Source: Lysobacter sp. K5869
GTDB lineage: Bacteria > Pseudomonadota > Gammaproteobacteria > Xanthomonadales > Xanthomonadaceae
DNA: 64,000 nt
Direction: 5' to 3'
Assembly (NCBI RefSeq): GCF_018847975.1
Contig: NZ_CP072597.1
Span: forward strand, 620,001 to 684,000
Position 1 is the stretch's first letter. Each line of letters starts with the position of its first letter. Of this stretch, positions 26,068 to 34,881 are shown piece after piece. The notes under the pieces were generated by a model, which saw only the letters and a program-made list of their open reading frames with translations, ran no database searches and was not told where the DNA came from. A program made the translations under genes and the position numbers.

Positions 26068-27137
26068 GCCTGCGTCTCCCCGGGCGCTTGCCCGTCGTTG
26101 TCTTCGATGTGCATCGGCAGCAACAGCGTGAACACCGTGTGGCCGGGACGCGAGCGATAAGTCAGCGACCCGCGATGCTCGCGCGCGACCTGCTGCGCCA
26201 GCGCCAGCCCGAGCCCGCTGCCTTCGGCGCGGCCGGACACCAGCGGCAGGAACAGTTGCTCGGCCAGTTCCTCGGGCACGCCGCGGCCGTCGTCGATGAT
26301 CTCCAGGCGCAGCGCGATCGGATGCGCGCTGTCGCCGATGCGCGCGCCGTGCTCGACCCGGGTGCGCAGATGGACGTGATTGGCGCCGGCCTCGATGGCG
26401 TTGCGCGCCAGATTCCACACTGCCTGCATCAAGCGGTCGGCGTCGCCGGCGAACTCGGGCAGGCTGGGGTCGTAGTCGCGCACCAGGCGCACCGCCCAAC
26501 CGGCGTCGGCTTCGGCCAGACGCAGCACGCGTTCGAGCACGGCGTGGATGTTGAGCGGCGCGTGCGGCCGCGGCGGCGCCGGCGTCAGCAAGCGGTCGAC
26601 CAAGCCGGTGAGGCGCTCGACTTCGCTGTCGATCAGTTCGATCAACTCGCGCGAATCGGCGTCGTCGACGCGGCGCGCGAGCAATTGCGAAGCGCCCTTC
26701 AAGCCGGCGAGCGGATTGCGCAGTTCGTGCGCGAGCCCCTTGAGCGAGGCCGACAACGCCGACGGCAACAACAGCGCCGGATCGTCGCCGGGAAACTCGT
26801 CGACCGGATGCGCTTCCAGCAACCAGCCGCCGTCCTCGCGCCGGCTCAGCCACAGATCGGCGAAACGCTCTTCGCCGTCGCCGTAACGCAAGCGCATGCG
26901 GCGCATGCGCAACGGCGCTTCGTCGCCGCCCGCGCGCGCCACCGCCAGCGCCAAACGGCCGTCGCCCGCATCGAGCCCGGCCAGCGGCCAGCCCAGTAAG
27001 CGCCGCGCGCCGACGCCGAACCAGCGCGAGAACGCGAGGTTGCAGCCGGTCAGGCTGCCGGCCGCGTCGCTCCAGGCGATGGGCGTGGTCAGGCCGTCGA
27101 GGCCGAGGTCGGGAGCGGGCTGGGGGTCGGAGGGCAT
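26064..27137 (-). CDS. ntrB: Nitrogen regulation sensor kinase NtrB
   Basis: 357-aa soluble histidine kinase. An N-terminal PAS-like domain (PIAWSDAAGSLTGCNLAFSRWFG) is followed by the H-box with His137 in GLAHELRNPLAGLKGA and the ATPase N-box NLARNAIEAGANHV, then DDGRGVP and GSGLGLALAQQ. No membrane helix, as expected for NtrB/GlnL, which senses nitrogen status through PII. ATG 27137 is chosen because upstream in-frame sequence is unrelated to the family. First gene of ntrBC; divergent from an SDR-like gene. Confidence 0.94.
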   Translation of the reverse strand: MPSDPQPAPDLGLDGLTTPIAWSDAAGSLTGCNLAFSRWFGVGARRLLGWPLAGLDAGDGRLALAVARAGGDEAPLRMRRMRLRYGDGEERFADLWLSRREDGGWLLEAHPVDEFPGDDPALLLPSALSASLKGLAHELRNPLAGLKGASQLLARRVDDADSRELIELIDSEVERLTGLVDRLLTPAPPRPHAPLNIHAVLERVLRLAEADAGWAVRLVRDYDPSLPEFAGDADRLMQAVWNLARNAIEAGANHVHLRTRVEHGARIGDSAHPIALRLEIIDDGRGVPEELAEQLFLPLVSGRAEGSGLGLALAQQVAREHRGSLTYRSRPGHTVFTLLLPMHIEDNDGQAPGETQA

Positions 27138-27298
27138 TGCACCATCATAGTGCAGCGCCTCGCCGCGATTACGGGGCCAATCGGCCCCTTTATTATTTAA
27201 CCAATCAGTTGACAACAAGGCCCGACAAGGCTTTAGATGGCCATCCCCGGCGCCGCCTCAACGCGGACGCCGCACCGTCATGGCTCATCGGAGGCTCT

Positions 27299-28096
27299 AT
27301 GCAAGGCGAACTCGCAGGCAAGGTAGCGGTGGTTCACGGCGGCAGCGGCGCCATCGGCGGCGCGGTGGCGCGGGCGTTCGCGCGCGAAGGCGCACGGGTG
27401 TTCCTGGCCGCGCGCGGACGCGAGCGGCTCGACGCGACGGCAGCGGCGATCGTCGCCGCGGGCGGTTCGGCCGAGGCCGACAGCGTCGACGCGCTCGATC
27501 CCGCCGCGGTCGCGGCCCACGCCGACGCCGTCGCCGCGCGCGCCGGCGGCATCGACATCGTGTTCAACGCGGTCGGCTACGTGCACGTGCAAGGCGTGCC
27601 GCTGGCCGAGTTGAGCGTGGACGCGTTCGAGCTACCGGTGCATCGCTACATCCGCAGCCAATACCTGATCGCGCAAGCCGCCGCCCAGCACATGCGCGAA
27701 GGCGGCGCGGTGCTCGCGCTGACCACGCCGGCCGGACGCATGACCGGCCCCGGCTACCTCGGCCACTGCGTCGCCTGCGCGGGCGTGGAAGCGCTGTCGC
27801 GGCACATGGCCGGCGAACTCGGCGCGCGCGGCATCCGCGCAGTCTGCCTGCGCGCGCATGTGATTCCCGAAACCTTGCAACACGGCTCGCATGCGCGCGA
27901 AGTGTTCCAACCGCTGGCCGACGCCGCCGGCATGAGCATCGAGACCATGCTGCAAGGCGCGGCCGAAGGCACGCCGCTCAAGCGCTTGCCGACCTTGGAC
28001 GACATCGCCGGCGCGGCGGTGTTTGCGGCGTCGCCGCGCTCGTCGGCGCTGACCGGCGCGATCCTCAACCTCACCAGCGGGTTTGTGCTGGATTGA
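27299..28096 (+). CDS. SDR-fold protein lacking the catalytic Tyr/Lys
   Basis: 265-aa Rossmann-fold short-chain dehydrogenase/reductase relative. The nucleotide motif is GGSGAIGGAVA (about residues 15-25), FNAVGYVHV replaces the usual NNAG region, and the C-terminus ends in a normal LTGAILNLTSGFVLD. At the active site the YxxxK pair is replaced: the segment PGYLGHCVACAGVEALSR has His and Cys at the expected Tyr and Lys positions (about 159-163), and the usual catalytic Ser is Thr in ALTTPAGR. It may therefore bind NAD(P) without classical SDR catalysis. ATG 27299 has GGAGG 5 nt upstream. Divergent from ntrB. Confidence 0.85.
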   Translation: MQGELAGKVAVVHGGSGAIGGAVARAFAREGARVFLAARGRERLDATAAAIVAAGGSAEADSVDALDPAAVAAHADAVAARAGGIDIVFNAVGYVHVQGVPLAELSVDAFELPVHRYIRSQYLIAQAAAQHMREGGAVLALTTPAGRMTGPGYLGHCVACAGVEALSRHMAGELGARGIRAVCLRAHVIPETLQHGSHAREVFQPLADAAGMSIETMLQGAAEGTPLKRLPTLDDIAGAAVFAASPRSSALTGAILNLTSGFVLD

Positions 28097-28097
28097 A

Positions 28098-28124
28098 CCG
28101 TCGCGGCCATCGCGGCCGCGACGG
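28098..28124. terminator. Convergent hairpin
   Basis: Perfect 11-bp stem CCGTCGCGGCC/GGCCGCGACGG with a 5-nt loop, directly after the SDR-like stop and 9 bp from the convergent gene's stop at 28133. No U-run. Confidence 0.5.
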
Positions 28125-28132
28125 CGCAGGGA

Positions 28133-28537
28133 TCAGGGCTGTTTCACCGCGGTGGACGAACCGTTGGCGACATAGACGCTGGTGCAATTGCCGGCGCCGT
28201 CGCGGGCGAAGTCGATATACGAATCGGGACCGACCGATTGCACCGCGGCGATGACGCCGGCGTTGGAGCTCAAGCACATCGTGTTGGCACCGGCCGCGTT
28301 CTGCGCCTCGCAACCGGCTTGCAGCGAGTTGCCGGCTGCGCCGATGAAGCAACCGATCAGCTGCTTGGTGTCGGCGCTGTTGCGCGCCGTGCCCATCATG
28401 CCGAACGCGCGGACCACCTGACCCGAGGCGTTGGTTTCCAACGTCACCGGCACGTTGCCTTTTTCGCCAGCGAATGCCGTGCCGCACAGCACTGCCAAAA
28501 TCGTGGCGGCCCACGCCGCCGAAGCCGAACGCTTCAT
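28133..28537 (-). CDS. Small exported protein of unknown function
   Basis: 134-aa secreted protein. Signal peptide MKRSASAAWAATILAVLCGTAFA, then a compact domain with four cysteines (IGCFIG, AGCEAQ, TMCLSS, GNCTSV) that could form two disulfides. The pattern VPVTLETNASGQVVRAFGMMGTARNSAD is seen, in my memory, only in uncharacterised Lysobacter/Xanthomonas exported proteins. AAGGAGG lies 7 nt before ATG 28537, which settles the start. Confidence 0.8.
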   Translation of the reverse strand: MKRSASAAWAATILAVLCGTAFAGEKGNVPVTLETNASGQVVRAFGMMGTARNSADTKQLIGCFIGAAGNSLQAGCEAQNAAGANTMCLSSNAGVIAAVQSVGPDSYIDFARDGAGNCTSVYVANGSSTAVKQP

Positions 28538-28748
28538 GGTGTTTCCTCCTTGAAAGCCCGCCGGAATGGCGGGCGTGGGCGGACTGGAACACGGGGGCGA
28601 GCGCGCCACAATCGCGACCGCGCCGTCGCAACGCTGGATTGCGCGCGGCATCGCGCGGAGTTCGTGTCAGCCATCGCAACCGCGGCGTGTTGCGTCCCGC
28701 GTGCGGCGTCTCCACTCTGTCCCTATTCCGCGCCGCCGCAGGCCCACG

Positions 28749-29165
28749 ATGCCCGCCGCCCATCCGCCCGTCCCCGCCGCGATCCTGACCCGCCTCAACG
28801 CGATCTGCCTGGGCCTGCCCGAGGCCTACGAAGAAACCGCCTGGGCCGGCGTGCGCTGGATGGTGGCGAAGAAGAACTTCGCGCATGCGGTGCGGATCGA
28901 GAGCGGCTGGCCGCCGGCGTATGCCGAGGCGGCCGCCACGGCGGGGCCTGCGACGGTAGTGACGTTCCGCTTGCCGGTGGAGCGGCTGGCGACGCCGCGG
29001 TTCAAGCGGGCCCCGTTTTTTCGGCCGGTTTGGTTCGCGAATATCGCGGGGCTGATCGTGGGCGAGGACAGCGATTGGGACGAAATCGCCGATCTCATCG
29101 TTGCGAGTTATCGCGTGCTGGCACCGAAGCGGTTGGCGCTGCTGGTGGATAGCGCCGGGCTTTAA
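28749..29165 (+). CDS. MmcQ/YjbR-family protein
   Basis: 138-aa cytosolic protein of PF04237 type. The family signature is ICLGLPEAYEETAWAGVRWMVAKKNFAHA near the N-terminus, with a later LVASYRVLAPKRLALLV. The fold is related to a double-wing DNA-binding shape and many relatives are annotated as MmcQ-like, but no function is established. ATG 28749 is picked because homologous sequence begins shortly after it. The tam gene follows after 126 bp on the same strand. Confidence 0.85.
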   Translation: MPAAHPPVPAAILTRLNAICLGLPEAYEETAWAGVRWMVAKKNFAHAVRIESGWPPAYAEAAATAGPATVVTFRLPVERLATPRFKRAPFFRPVWFANIAGLIVGEDSDWDEIADLIVASYRVLAPKRLALLVDSAGL

Positions 29166-29291
29166 GGCCGTGCGAAAAGTTCGGGATCGAACACGGCGCC
29201 GCCCCGTTTCGACGCAGCAACCACAGCCGGCACACCGCCACGACGAGCGCGGGCCTATAGTGCCGCCACCCCCGCCCCCGGAGCCGTTCGC

Positions 29292-30059
29292 ATGTGGGAC
29301 CCCGCCAAGTACCTCGACTTCGCCGACCTGCGCGGCCGGCCGTTCTTCGATCTCACCGGCCGCATCGGCGCGACCGCGCCGCGCCGGGTCGTCGATCTGG
29401 GCTGCGGCCCGGGCAATCTGACCGCCGCGCTGGCGCAGCGCTGGCCGCACGCGGCGTTGGAGGCGAGCGACAACTCGCCGGAGATGGTCGCCGCGGCGCG
29501 CAAGCTCGGTATCGACGCCGAGTTGATCGATGTGCGCGATTGGGCGCCCAAGCCCGATACCGATGTGGTCGTGTCGAACGCGGTGTTGCAGTGGGTGCCG
29601 GAGCATCGCGAGTTGCTGGAGCGCTGGGTGCGCGAGTTGCCGGCCGGGGCGTGGATCGCGATCCAGGTGCCGGGGAATTTCGATGCGCCGTCGCATGCGC
29701 TGACGCGCAAGCTCGCGGCCAGTCCCGCGTGGGCGGGCAAGCTCGGCGCGGTCGGGTTGCGCGACGACGAGGCGGTGGATGCGCCGACGCAGTACGCGGA
29801 GCGTTTGGCGCGATCGGGTTGCCAGGTCGATGCGTGGGAGACGACGTACACCCAGCGCTTGCAGGGCGAGAGCGCGGTGCTGGAGTGGATCACCGGGACG
29901 GCGTTGCGGCCGGTCAAGGCGGCGCTGGGGCCGGACGATTGGCAGCGCTTCCGCGTCGAGCTGGCGGCGATGTTGGATGAAGCGTATCCGCCGCGCGGGG
30001 ATGGGACGACGTGGTTCGAATTTCGGCGGATTTTCGTGGTGGCGCGGACGCCGGGGTGA
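29292..30059 (+). CDS. tam: Trans-aconitate 2-methyltransferase
   Basis: 255-aa SAM-dependent methyltransferase. The start MWDPAKYLDFADLRGRPFFDL is characteristic of Tam, which methylates trans-aconitate and so relieves inhibition of aconitase. SAM motif I is VVDLGCGPGNLT (about 34-45); DTDVVVSNAVLQWVPEH is the post-I segment. The C-terminal WFEFRRIFVVARTPG matches family ends. GGAG precedes ATG 29292 by 8 nt. Cytosolic. No disruptions. Confidence 0.93.
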   Translation: MWDPAKYLDFADLRGRPFFDLTGRIGATAPRRVVDLGCGPGNLTAALAQRWPHAALEASDNSPEMVAAARKLGIDAELIDVRDWAPKPDTDVVVSNAVLQWVPEHRELLERWVRELPAGAWIAIQVPGNFDAPSHALTRKLAASPAWAGKLGAVGLRDDEAVDAPTQYAERLARSGCQVDAWETTYTQRLQGESAVLEWITGTALRPVKAALGPDDWQRFRVELAAMLDEAYPPRGDGTTWFEFRRIFVVARTPG

Positions 30060-30121
30060 TGGGTTGGGGCGGTTTGGGGCTCGGCTTCGGGAGGCTGCGG
30101 CGGGGCTGCGTAACTTCGGTT

Positions 30122-30209
30122 GGTCGCAGCTTACGCAGCTCCTACGCGCGGTGTAACGAAGTTGCGGCGTTGGTGTTTCGGCGAGGTCGCGGCGTGCGCC
30201 GCTCCTACA
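30122..30209. repeat. Two GTAG-type REP arms in tandem
   Basis: GGTCGCAGCTTACGCAGCTCCTACG (30122-30146) and GGTCGCGGCGTGCGCCGCTCCTACA (30185-30209), arms of the ~86-bp palindromic family found intact at 37864, 38021 and 43223, but here both in the same orientation. Each can fold GCGGC/GCCGC-type stems beside the GTAG (here CTAC) foot. The gap 30060-30395 holds these arms and a terminator; no gene is seen. Confidence 0.75.
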
Positions 30210-30313
30210 GGGAGCGGGCGCGACTGGCGCCGAGATGGAAGATCGCATCGATCGCCATCGGCGCGACCGCCGATTGCCGCGGAAGGATCGGCCGACACTG
30301 CGAAGCCGCCGGA

Positions 30314-30352
30314 ATAAAAAGCCCCCCGCCACCATCCTTGTGGCGAGAAGCC
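30314..30352 (-). terminator. Terminator after STN-domain TonB receptor gene
   Basis: On the minus strand GGCTTCTCGCCAC pairs with GTGGCGGGGGGCTT (several G-U pairs) and is followed by TTTTTATT. It lies 44 bp past the receptor stop at 30396. Confidence 0.8.
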
Positions 30353-30395
30353 AAACCGTCGCCGCGCGCCGCCGGGGCGGGCGCGGGCGGCGCGC

Positions 30396-33300
30396 TTACA
30401 GCGGCGCGCCGCCGAACTTGTGGGTGTATTGCACGAACACTTGCCGGCCCAGGGCGTCGAACCAGGACACGTCGTAGTACGGGTAGCTGGTGTAGCCCTT
30501 GTCGCGCGGCGGCATCTTGTCGAACAGGTTGGTCACCGACACCGACAGCTGGTTGTGGTCGGTGAAGCGGTATTGCAGCGACAGGTTGTAACGATAGGTC
30601 GCGCCGATCCACGGGCTGTCGCCGTCGGCGGGATCGTAGTTTTCGCTGTAGGACGCGTAGTTGGGCAGCTTGCCCAGACGCTCGCCGTGCACGGTCGCGG
30701 TCCAGCGGTCGCGTTCCCAACTCACGCTGGCGCTGGCCTTGCTGCGCGGGATGTCGAAGCCGCTGTTGACCGCGAACTGGTCCTCGACGCGGTCGCCGGC
30801 GTACTGCTGGCTCTCGTGTTCGCGCACCCAGCTGTAGTTGCCGCTGAAGCGGAACGTGCCGACCGAGGTTTCCCAGCGCCAGCGCGCGGTGAAGTCCACG
30901 CCGCTGGTGCGTTCGCTGGCGATGTTGATCGGGTTGACGTAGGCGCCGTACAAACGGCCGTCGGCGCCGCGGGTGACCCGCGCGCGCGCGTCCACGCAGG
31001 TCGGCGAGTTCGCGTCCAGCGCGCTGCCGTCGGCGCGCTGGCCCAGGCGGCAATCGGCTTCGTCGCGCAGCACGCTGTCCAGGCGCAGGTCCTGGACCTG
31101 GCGGCGCAGATCGATGTCGTAGTAATCCAGCGAGAAATCCAGGTTCGGCAGCGGCGACCACACCACGCCGGCGGTCCACGCGGTGCTGGTTTCCGGATCG
31201 AGCTTGCGGTTGCCGCGCCGCGTCACGATCACGTTCTCGTCGGAATACGAGCAATCCGCGTAATCCACGCCCGGCTCTTCGCTGCGGCAACGGTAGTAAT
31301 CGATGCCCGTCGCCTCGCTGTTGCCTTCGCCGGCGAACACGTAATGCAGGTCCGGCGCGCGGAACGCGGTGCCGTAGGAGCCGCGCAGCAGCAAGGTGTC
31401 CAGCGGCCGCCATTCCAGGCCGGCGCTGTAGGTGAACTTGTCGATGGTGTTGCCGCTGTAGCGGTATTCGTCGTAACGGCCGGCGACGCTGAGGTTCAGG
31501 CGTTCGAACAGCGGCAGGCGCAGTTCGCCGGCCGCGGCCCAGCGGTCGCGGCTGCCGTGGCCGTCGGAATCGCGCCAGCTGTAGTAGTAGTACTGCGTGG
31601 CCAGCGGATCCGGGCGCAGGTTGTAGCTCTGGTTGCCCACTTCCACGGTGCCGGCGAAACCGGCGGCGCCGGCCGGCATCTGGAACAGCTCGGTGTTGGT
31701 GAAGGTCAGCGACAGCGTGTCGGTGCGCGACTTGGGCTGGTACACGGTGCGCTGCGCGATCGAGTCGTACTCGCTGCGCGTCAGCGGCCGGTACAGGCGC
31801 GAGGGATCGGCGTCGAACACCGGGAAGCCGTCGTCGTCGGTGCCCAGCTGCGGGCCGAGGAACAGCGCGTTGGCCTTGGCCGCGACGATCTGCGGCCAGC
31901 TGATGCTGGACTGGTACTGCGAATGGCTCAGCGCCGCTTCCCAATCCCAGTTCGCGCCCCAGCGGCCCTTGAAGCCGGTGGTGAGGCTGAAGGTCTTTTG
32001 CCGAGTGCGGATGTCGCCATTGGTGAGGCCGCCCATCTCTTCCGGAGTGAACTGGCGCTGCCAGAACTCGACCTGCTCGGTGGCCCGGTTGTAGAAGTAG
32101 CCGCTCTCGTCGCCGTTGGGCGCCTGATAGCTCCAGCCGGTCACGTCGCGGAACATCGACAGTTCGTGATAGCCCAGCTGCACGTCGGCGAACCACTCGG
32201 TGTCGTTGCCGAAGCGGTAGCTCAGCGAGCCGTAGGCATTGAGCCCGCGGCGCTTGCTGATGATGGTGCCGTAGCCGATGGAACGGTCGCTACCGCAGTA
32301 ATAGCCGGGCTCGCCGTCGGCGCCGTAGTTGGCGCGCGAGGCACGGTAGGTGCTGCCGCCGTTGAGCGAGGACAGGCCGTCGCAGGCCGCGCCCGGGTCG
32401 AGGTATTCGTCGTCCCAGTTGGTGCGCAGGAACACCCGACGCGGCGCGCGGCTGCCGGCGGTGGGGCCGTCCAGGGTCGAATCCTGGCGCGAGCGGTCGT
32501 AGGCCCACAGCGGGTTCTGCACCTGCAGTTCGGCGCCGTAGATCGCGGTGAAGCGGTCGTTGCTGAAGCCGCTGGACACGCTCAGGTCGAACGATTCGGC
32601 GCCGCCGCGGGTGGCGTCGCCCATGCGCACGTCGACCGTGGTGCCGTCGGCCTGCTTCTTGAGGATGAAGTTGACCACGCCGGAAATCGCGTCGGAGCCG
32701 TAGATGGCCGAGGCGCTGCCGGTCAGGATCTCGATCCGCTCGACCATGCCCAGCGGAATATTGGAAATGTCGGTGAAGTTGCTGCGGCCCTTGAACGGCA
32801 TCGGAAAGTCGGCGATGCGGCGGCCGTTGACCAAGACCAGGGTGTGGTTCGGGCCGAGGCCACGCAGATCGACCTGCTGCGCGCCGGGCGAGAAGTCGGC
32901 GCCGCTGGCCGATTGCTGGCTCTGGGTTTCGCCGCCGTTCTGGGTCATCGCCCGCAGCACGTCGGGCACCGAGGTGAAGCCGTTGGCTTTGATTTCCTGC
33001 GCGGTCATCACCGTGACCGGCGCCGGGCCTTCGATCTGCGCGCGCGGAATGCGCGAACCGGTGACCTGGATGGTTTCCAGGTCGGTGGCCGATACCGGCT
33101 CCGGCGAAGCGCCGCCGGTGGCGGCCTGCGCGCGCGGCGCGGCCGCGGCCGGCTTGGGCTTGGGTTTGGCGGCGTCCTTGACGATCACCATGCCGCCGGA
33201 CGGATCGCGGCGGGCGACGAAGCCGCTGCCGTGCAGCAGCCGGTCGAGCGCGTCGCCGGCCGGCATCGTGCCGCTGACGCCGGCCGTGCGCAGGCCGCGC

Positions 33301-33482
33301 AGCTGATCGGCGGAATAGACGAACTGCGCGCCGGACTGGCGCGCCAACGCATCCAGCGCGGCCGACAGATCGCCGGCCGGGACATCCACCCGCGCCGGCG
33401 TCCCCTGCGCCTGCGCGGACAAAGCGGCGGAACACGCCAAGGTCAACAGCAGTACACGCAACCCACGAACGCCACGCAGCAT
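30396..33482 (-). CDS. TonB-dependent receptor with N-terminal STN signalling domain
   Basis: 1028-aa outer-membrane receptor. Signal peptide to about residue 26 (LSAQAQG), then an STN domain (about 30-100: VDVPAGDLSAALDALARQSG, FVYSADQLRGLRTAGVSG) that contacts a FecR-type anti-sigma protein, a Pro/Ala linker, a plug domain (IQVTGSRIPRA, QQVDLRGLGPNHTLVLVNG, VERIEILTGSASAIYGSDAISGVVNF) and a long barrel ending in FVQYTHKFGGAPL. Large plugs of the GSRIPR type are typical of oligomer or peptide receptors in Xanthomonadaceae. It follows FecR and sigma genes on the same strand and faces a divergent cyanophycinase/isoaspartyl-peptidase pair, suggesting uptake of Asp-Arg polymer fragments (inference). 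GGGGAG precedes the ATG. Confidence 0.92.
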   Translation of the reverse strand: MLRGVRGLRVLLLTLACSAALSAQAQGTPARVDVPAGDLSAALDALARQSGAQFVYSADQLRGLRTAGVSGTMPAGDALDRLLHGSGFVARRDPSGGMVIVKDAAKPKPKPAAAAPRAQAATGGASPEPVSATDLETIQVTGSRIPRAQIEGPAPVTVMTAQEIKANGFTSVPDVLRAMTQNGGETQSQQSASGADFSPGAQQVDLRGLGPNHTLVLVNGRRIADFPMPFKGRSNFTDISNIPLGMVERIEILTGSASAIYGSDAISGVVNFILKKQADGTTVDVRMGDATRGGAESFDLSVSSGFSNDRFTAIYGAELQVQNPLWAYDRSRQDSTLDGPTAGSRAPRRVFLRTNWDDEYLDPGAACDGLSSLNGGSTYRASRANYGADGEPGYYCGSDRSIGYGTIISKRRGLNAYGSLSYRFGNDTEWFADVQLGYHELSMFRDVTGWSYQAPNGDESGYFYNRATEQVEFWQRQFTPEEMGGLTNGDIRTRQKTFSLTTGFKGRWGANWDWEAALSHSQYQSSISWPQIVAAKANALFLGPQLGTDDDGFPVFDADPSRLYRPLTRSEYDSIAQRTVYQPKSRTDTLSLTFTNTELFQMPAGAAGFAGTVEVGNQSYNLRPDPLATQYYYYSWRDSDGHGSRDRWAAAGELRLPLFERLNLSVAGRYDEYRYSGNTIDKFTYSAGLEWRPLDTLLLRGSYGTAFRAPDLHYVFAGEGNSEATGIDYYRCRSEEPGVDYADCSYSDENVIVTRRGNRKLDPETSTAWTAGVVWSPLPNLDFSLDYYDIDLRRQVQDLRLDSVLRDEADCRLGQRADGSALDANSPTCVDARARVTRGADGRLYGAYVNPINIASERTSGVDFTARWRWETSVGTFRFSGNYSWVREHESQQYAGDRVEDQFAVNSGFDIPRSKASASVSWERDRWTATVHGERLGKLPNYASYSENYDPADGDSPWIGATYRYNLSLQYRFTDHNQLSVSVTNLFDKMPPRDKGYTSYPYYDVSWFDALGRQVFVQYTHKFGGAPL

Positions 33483-33801
33483 CAGGCTCCCCTCCCCATC
33501 GGCGCTCGTGAAGCGCCGTTGTGTATGTCAGACGAACGAAGTCGGCAAATCCCGCATGCGGCGGCGGAAAAGGTTCCGGGCCGCGAGGGGCGCGTAGTGT
33601 GCCGGGGCGGTGTCGGGGCGAACAGAGACGCGGGCCTCATCCGCTCCCTGCTTTCGCAAGCGCAGGCGGTTCGGGCGCCTTCTCCCGCGAGCGGGGCGAG
33701 CCGCCGCCTCGCGCGGCCGCGAGCGCGCGAGCGCTACGCGTTCGGGCCGGGGAACCAGTCTCGGAACTCGACGAACCCCGCCAACGGCCCTAGCCGTCGC
33801 C
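33483..33801. other. Intergenic stretch before TonB receptor
   Basis: 319 bp between the FecR-like stop and the receptor start, without a credible gene. It should hold a promoter for the ECF sigma factor encoded just upstream, but I could not pick -35/-10 elements with confidence. Confidence 0.5.
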
Positions 33802-34881
33802 TCAGCGACTGCGCAGCACGATCCGATCCGGCAACCGCTCCGCCTTCACCGGCATCGCCTGCTCCACCAGCCCGACGAACATCTCCGCGTTCGACCAGCG
33901 GAAATTCCCGCCCACGCGCAGCTCCCCCGCGGCCGCGTCGGCGATCACCAGCTTGCGCGCGCTGTAGCGGTTGAACTCGGCCGCGGCCTGCGCCAGCGGC
34001 GTGTCGCGGAACACCAAATACCCGTGACGCCAATCGACGTAACGCTCGGCTTCCTCGACCGGCACGCTGCGCACCAGCACGCCGTTGGGCCCGGCCAGGG
34101 CGATGCTGCCGGCCGGCAGCAGCGTGGTCGGCTGCGGATGCCCGCCGACCGGTTCGGACTCCAGGCGCACCGTACCCTCGGTCACCACCACGCGCAGGTC
34201 GGCGCCGTCGCGCCGGACCGAGAAATGCGTGCCCACCGCGACCACCCGGCGCGCGCCGGCTTCGACCGCGAACGGCCGGCCCGGATCCTTGGCCACGTCG
34301 AAGAAGGCTTCGCCCTGGGCCAACTCGACCCGCCGCCGCGCGCCCGACAGCGCGACCTCGATGCGGCTGTCGCTGCTCAGGGTCGCGCGCGAGCCGTCGG
34401 CCAGCGCTACTTCGTCGGTCTTGCCCAACGCGGTGCGGTAACTCGACCGTTCGACCGCGCCGTAATGCAGCCACGCCCAACCCAATCCCACCGCCAGCGC
34501 GGCGACCGCGGCGGCGGCCGCGAACGGCCAGCGCGAGGCGCGCGTCGGCGCCGGGCGCGGCTGGAAACTCAGGGCATCGGCGCGCAGCGGCGACGCCGGC
34601 GCGAACGCGTCCGCCGTGACGGCCCGGTGCGCGGGCGCGGCGTCGTCCCAGGCCACGCGCGCGGGCACGCCCGGCTCGTCGCCGGCCAAGGCGCGCAAGC
34701 GCTCGGCTTGCGTCCACGCCGCGCGCAGACGCAGGTACGCGACCCGGTGCGCGGTCGCGCGCGCCAGCCAGTCGTCGAGTTCGGCCTGCGCCGCGGCGGT
34801 CCACTCGCCGCTTTCGCGACGGGCCAACCACTGCGCGGCGATGCCTTCAATCTGCTTGCTGCTTGCCGCCATGTCCACCAT
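33802..34881 (-). CDS. FecR-like anti-sigma factor
   Basis: 359-aa inner-membrane regulator. The cytoplasmic N-terminal part has the DUF4880-type start IAAQWLARRESGEWTAAAQAELDDWLA. One transmembrane helix (about residues 127-145, WPFAAAAAVAALAVGLGWAW) leads to a periplasmic FecR domain (YRTALGKTDEVALADGSRATLSSDSRIEVAL, GEAFFDVAKDPGRPFAVEAG, VAVGTHFSVRR). A C-terminal STN-like segment (FNRYSARKLVIADAAAGELRVGGNF) resembles the region that meets the receptor. It overlaps the sigma gene by 35 nt. ATG 34881 and ATG 34872 are both possible starts. Confidence 0.92.
   Translation of the reverse strand: MVDMAASSKQIEGIAAQWLARRESGEWTAAAQAELDDWLARATAHRVAYLRLRAAWTQAERLRALAGDEPGVPARVAWDDAAPAHRAVTADAFAPASPLRADALSFQPRPAPTRASRWPFAAAAAVAALAVGLGWAWLHYGAVERSSYRTALGKTDEVALADGSRATLSSDSRIEVALSGARRRVELAQGEAFFDVAKDPGRPFAVEAGARRVVAVGTHFSVRRDGADLRVVVTEGTVRLESEPVGGHPQPTTLLPAGSIALAGPNGVLVRSVPVEEAERYVDWRHGYLVFRDTPLAQAAAEFNRYSARKLVIADAAAGELRVGGNFRWSNAEMFVGLVEQAMPVKAERLPDRIVLRSR

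Noticed and set aside
30420..33974. Plus-strand frame of 1184 codons opposite the STN TonB receptor
   Set aside because: Shadow frame: low-complexity Val/Gly/Arg text and no ribosome site, while the opposite strand has intact STN, plug and barrel.
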